From: Leekyejoonella antrihumi
GTDB taxonomy: Bacteria > Actinomycetota > Actinomycetes > Actinomycetales > Dermatophilaceae
Assembly: GCF_007845645.1 (NCBI RefSeq)
Contig: NZ_VCQV01000004.1
Span: 62,001 to 126,000 of the forward strand
Reading direction: 5' to 3'
Length of the DNA: 64,000 bases
The position numbers were made by a program, and so were the translations under genes. Positions within the stretch are counted from its first letter, which is position 1; each line of letters begins with the position of its first letter. The notes under the pieces are model-generated. The model saw only the letters and a list, made by a program, of their open reading frames with translations. It had not been told where the DNA came from and did not search any database. Of this stretch, positions 62,911-64,000 are shown one piece after another.

Positions 62911-63342
62911 TCAGTGCCTCCCGATCGTCGCAGGACCCCCTTTATTCCCGCTCGGCTCAGCGGGAGCAGCGCGTTTGCGGCGGCCTGCCGGCGGCCCGGT
63001 CTTCGCCTTGCACAACGCCTCGTTGATCTCCACGTAATCGGCGACCAGGTCCTCGAACTGGGCGTAGTTGTCCAGCTCGGCCCGGACCTGGTCGAGCTGC
63101 TCGACCGGGATGTACTGCCCCCGTGAGCCACCCGGTCCCTTGACCGTGCGCGTCCACAACCCGCGCGGGCCGTGCCCTTGCTCGCCCGGCCGGGCGCACC
63201 GGCAGCTCGCCTTCCCGCACTTGCGATAGCCGACCTGCAACGACCCGCGCCGAAACGCCGGTACCGCGCCGATCCGGTCCAGCGCCAGCGACCGCGCGGC
63301 CTCCAGCTCGCGGACGGTCATTGCCGAATAGTCCCTGCCCAT
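62911..63342 (-). CDS. DUF6788-type accessory protein of the IS element
   Basis: 143 residues from MGRDYSAMTV, with GGGAGGAC before the ATG. A helix (VRELEAARSLALDRI) is followed by a cysteine-bearing basic core (GYRKCGKASCRCARPGEQGHGPRGLWTRTVKGPGG) and QYIPVEQLDQVRAELDNYAQFEDLV. This pattern accompanies ISKra4-type transposases in actinobacteria and probably binds DNA. It overlaps the probable N-terminal coding part of the transposase in another frame. Confidence 0.75.
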   Translation of the reverse strand: MGRDYSAMTVRELEAARSLALDRIGAVPAFRRGSLQVGYRKCGKASCRCARPGEQGHGPRGLWTRTVKGPGGSRGQYIPVEQLDQVRAELDNYAQFEDLVADYVEINEALCKAKTGPPAGRRKRAAPAEPSGNKGGPATIGRH

Positions 63343-63408
63343 CGCGTCCTCCCACACTCTGATTATGTATACCACAATCAGACTATGGGTTGACCTGCAC
63401 AAACCTCG

Positions 63409-63636
63409 TCAACGACACGACCATGACTCACACCCGTGTGCGGCTGTCTGCGGCTCCCTCGGCAGGCAGAGCACGACGGCGATGTGCTCGACGGCCTCGA
63501 CGAGCGCTGAGCGTGCGGGCTCCTCGACCTGGTCGACGACGGCCGCGACGATATCGGCGGCCCGCCGTGCATGCGAGCGTGCGGTCGCAATGAGCGCGGC
63601 GTCTGCGGTGGTGAGGGTGGCTGTGGTGTCGGTCAT
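63409..63636 (-). CDS. small helical protein at the right island end
   Basis: 75 residues. MTDTTATLTTADAALIATARSHARRAADIVAAVVDQVEEPARSALVEAVEHIAVVL is one long helical region. The last 15 residues look unrelated and may come from sequence beyond an original end. AGGAG precedes the ATG. It is divergent from the restored thioredoxin-family gene with only 24 bases between the starts, so that gene's new promoter must lie in or near this gene. Confidence 0.55.
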   Translation of the reverse strand: MTDTTATLTTADAALIATARSHARRAADIVAAVVDQVEEPARSALVEAVEHIAVVLCLPREPQTAAHGCESWSCR

Positions 63637-63660
63637 GGTGAGGACTCCTAATCTGGGGTT

Positions 63661-64000
63661 ATGGCTAGTGACAGACGCCCTCGTGTGCGTGCTCCTGAAC
63701 TCTCCGGCCGTGGCTGGCTAAACACCGGTGGCCAGGACATCGCGCTGAAGGACCTGCGCGGCAAGGTCGTCGTCCTCGACTTCTGGACCTTCTGCTGCGT
63801 GAACTGTCTACATGTGCTCGACGAGCTGCGTGAGCTGGAGGCCGAGTTCACCGACAGCCTGGTCCTGGTCGGGGTGCACTCGCCCAAGTTCGAGCACGAG
63901 GCCGACCCGGTGGCCCTCGAGGCCGCGGTGGAGCGGTATGCCGTGCACCACGCCGTCCTCGACGACCCCGAACTGGTGACGTGGCAGGCCTACACCGCAC
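63661..64000 (+). CDS. thioredoxin-like (NHL-repeat type) protein, restored 5' end, cut by window edge
   Basis: The first 113 codons are visible. MASDRRPRVRAPELSGRGWLN is followed by a thioredoxin-like domain: LRGKVVVLDFWTFCCVNCLHVLDELRELE (redox CVNC within FCCVNC) and VGVHSPKFEHEADPVALEAAVERY. Proteins with this start usually carry a C-terminal NHL propeller. The first 18 codons come from the island and replace the native MSDAPPTTH start left at 57190. The ribosome site (GGGG) is weak and close, so expression may differ from the ancestral gene. Confidence 0.8.
   Translation, partial: MASDRRPRVRAPELSGRGWLNTGGQDIALKDLRGKVVVLDFWTFCCVNCLHVLDELRELEAEFTDSLVLVGVHSPKFEHEADPVALEAAVERYAVHHAVLDDPELVTWQAYTA

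Larger units (their letters stand above)
61465..63381. mobile_element. ISKra4-type insertion sequence inside the island
   Basis: Proposed ends are CTGATTGT at 61465-61472 and its complement ACAATCAG at 63374-63381, giving 1.9 kb. The match after eight bases is poor and no target duplication is evident, so the borders are provisional. It contains a DUF6788-type gene and a transposase gene. Confidence 0.5.
57247..63714. mobile_element. 6.5-kb genomic island in the 5' end of a thioredoxin-family gene
   Basis: Both ends share GGCCGTGGC (57247-57255 and 63706-63714). Upstream of each lies a homologous stretch coding RPRVRAPEL-x-GRG with synonymous differences. The left end splits the host gene; the right end restores it with a new start. 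Contents are HNH-like, zinc-ribbon, lipoprotein, membrane and GIY-YIG genes and an IS element. No integrase, relaxase or replication gene is recognised. The middle part is less GC-rich than the host. Confidence 0.7.

Overview
The window is high-GC chromosomal DNA of an actinobacterium. Evidence includes a mycothiol-type DinB-like protein, an MbtH-like protein, a DivIVA-like protein, DUF4232 and LprG-like lipoproteins, a BlaI/M56-type pair and very many GTG starts. The dispersed GGTCGAGTAG...GTATCGAGACC repeats suggest Micrococcales, perhaps near Dermacoccaceae or Intrasporangiaceae. That family-level guess rests on memory and is weak. No rRNA, tRNA or CRISPR array was found.

Layout. 1-2.4 kb: a NarL/DesR-type two-component system (regulator truncated by the window edge). 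Its kinase is preceded by three tandem, overlapping mini-ORFs made of a 53-bp repeat. 2.5-8.3 kb: TetR and an MMPL exporter, an M56 metallopeptidase, a fold-type II PLP dehydratase and a GNAT enzyme. 8.3-14.6 kb: a tightly coupled cydA-cydB-cydD-cydC-blaI operon with an array of CTACG/CGTAG half-sites in front of cydA. 14.7-21.9 kb: argS, a TrmB-like regulator, a secreted S53 peptidase, an orphan MbtH, galE and a DivIVA-like protein. 21.9-25.5 kb: part of the phenylacetate pathway (paaK, paaI, paaN). 25.7-31 kb: a second S53 peptidase and a cell-wall group of two L,D-transpeptidases, a lipoprotein and a protein ending exactly in LPVTG. 31-42.3 kb: a fused acyl-CoA synthetase, lipoproteins, transporters, two toxin-antitoxin candidates, a GNAT-Nudix fusion, hisC-like and small membrane proteins, with many intergenic repeats. 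42.8-46.5 kb: a 2-oxo acid dehydrogenase operon (E1alpha, E1beta, E2). 46.6-50.1 kb: an amino-acid permease, kynureninase and a divergent Lrp regulator. 50.2-57.1 kb: marR-MFS exporter, a lipoprotein, a mycothiol-type enzyme, a CopD-CtaG fusion and a nitrilase-family enzyme.

57.2-63.7 kb is a genomic island inserted in the 5' end of a thioredoxin/NHL-type gene. The native first 20 or so codons remain on the left. On the right the island supplies a substitute start and N-terminus that restores the reading frame. The island carries HNH-like, zinc-ribbon, GIY-YIG, lipoprotein and small membrane genes and an ISKra4-type insertion sequence, but no recognisable integrase.

A theme of the window is invasion of genes by short repeats. 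A 21-bp repeat lies in frame twice inside cydD, two kinds of intergenic repeat lie in frame in the E2 linker, and one repeat provides the stop codon of the acyl-CoA synthetase. The strongest candidates for something new are the mini-ORF cascade before the histidine kinase, the island that mimics the 5' end of its target gene, and the BlaI-cytochrome bd circuit.
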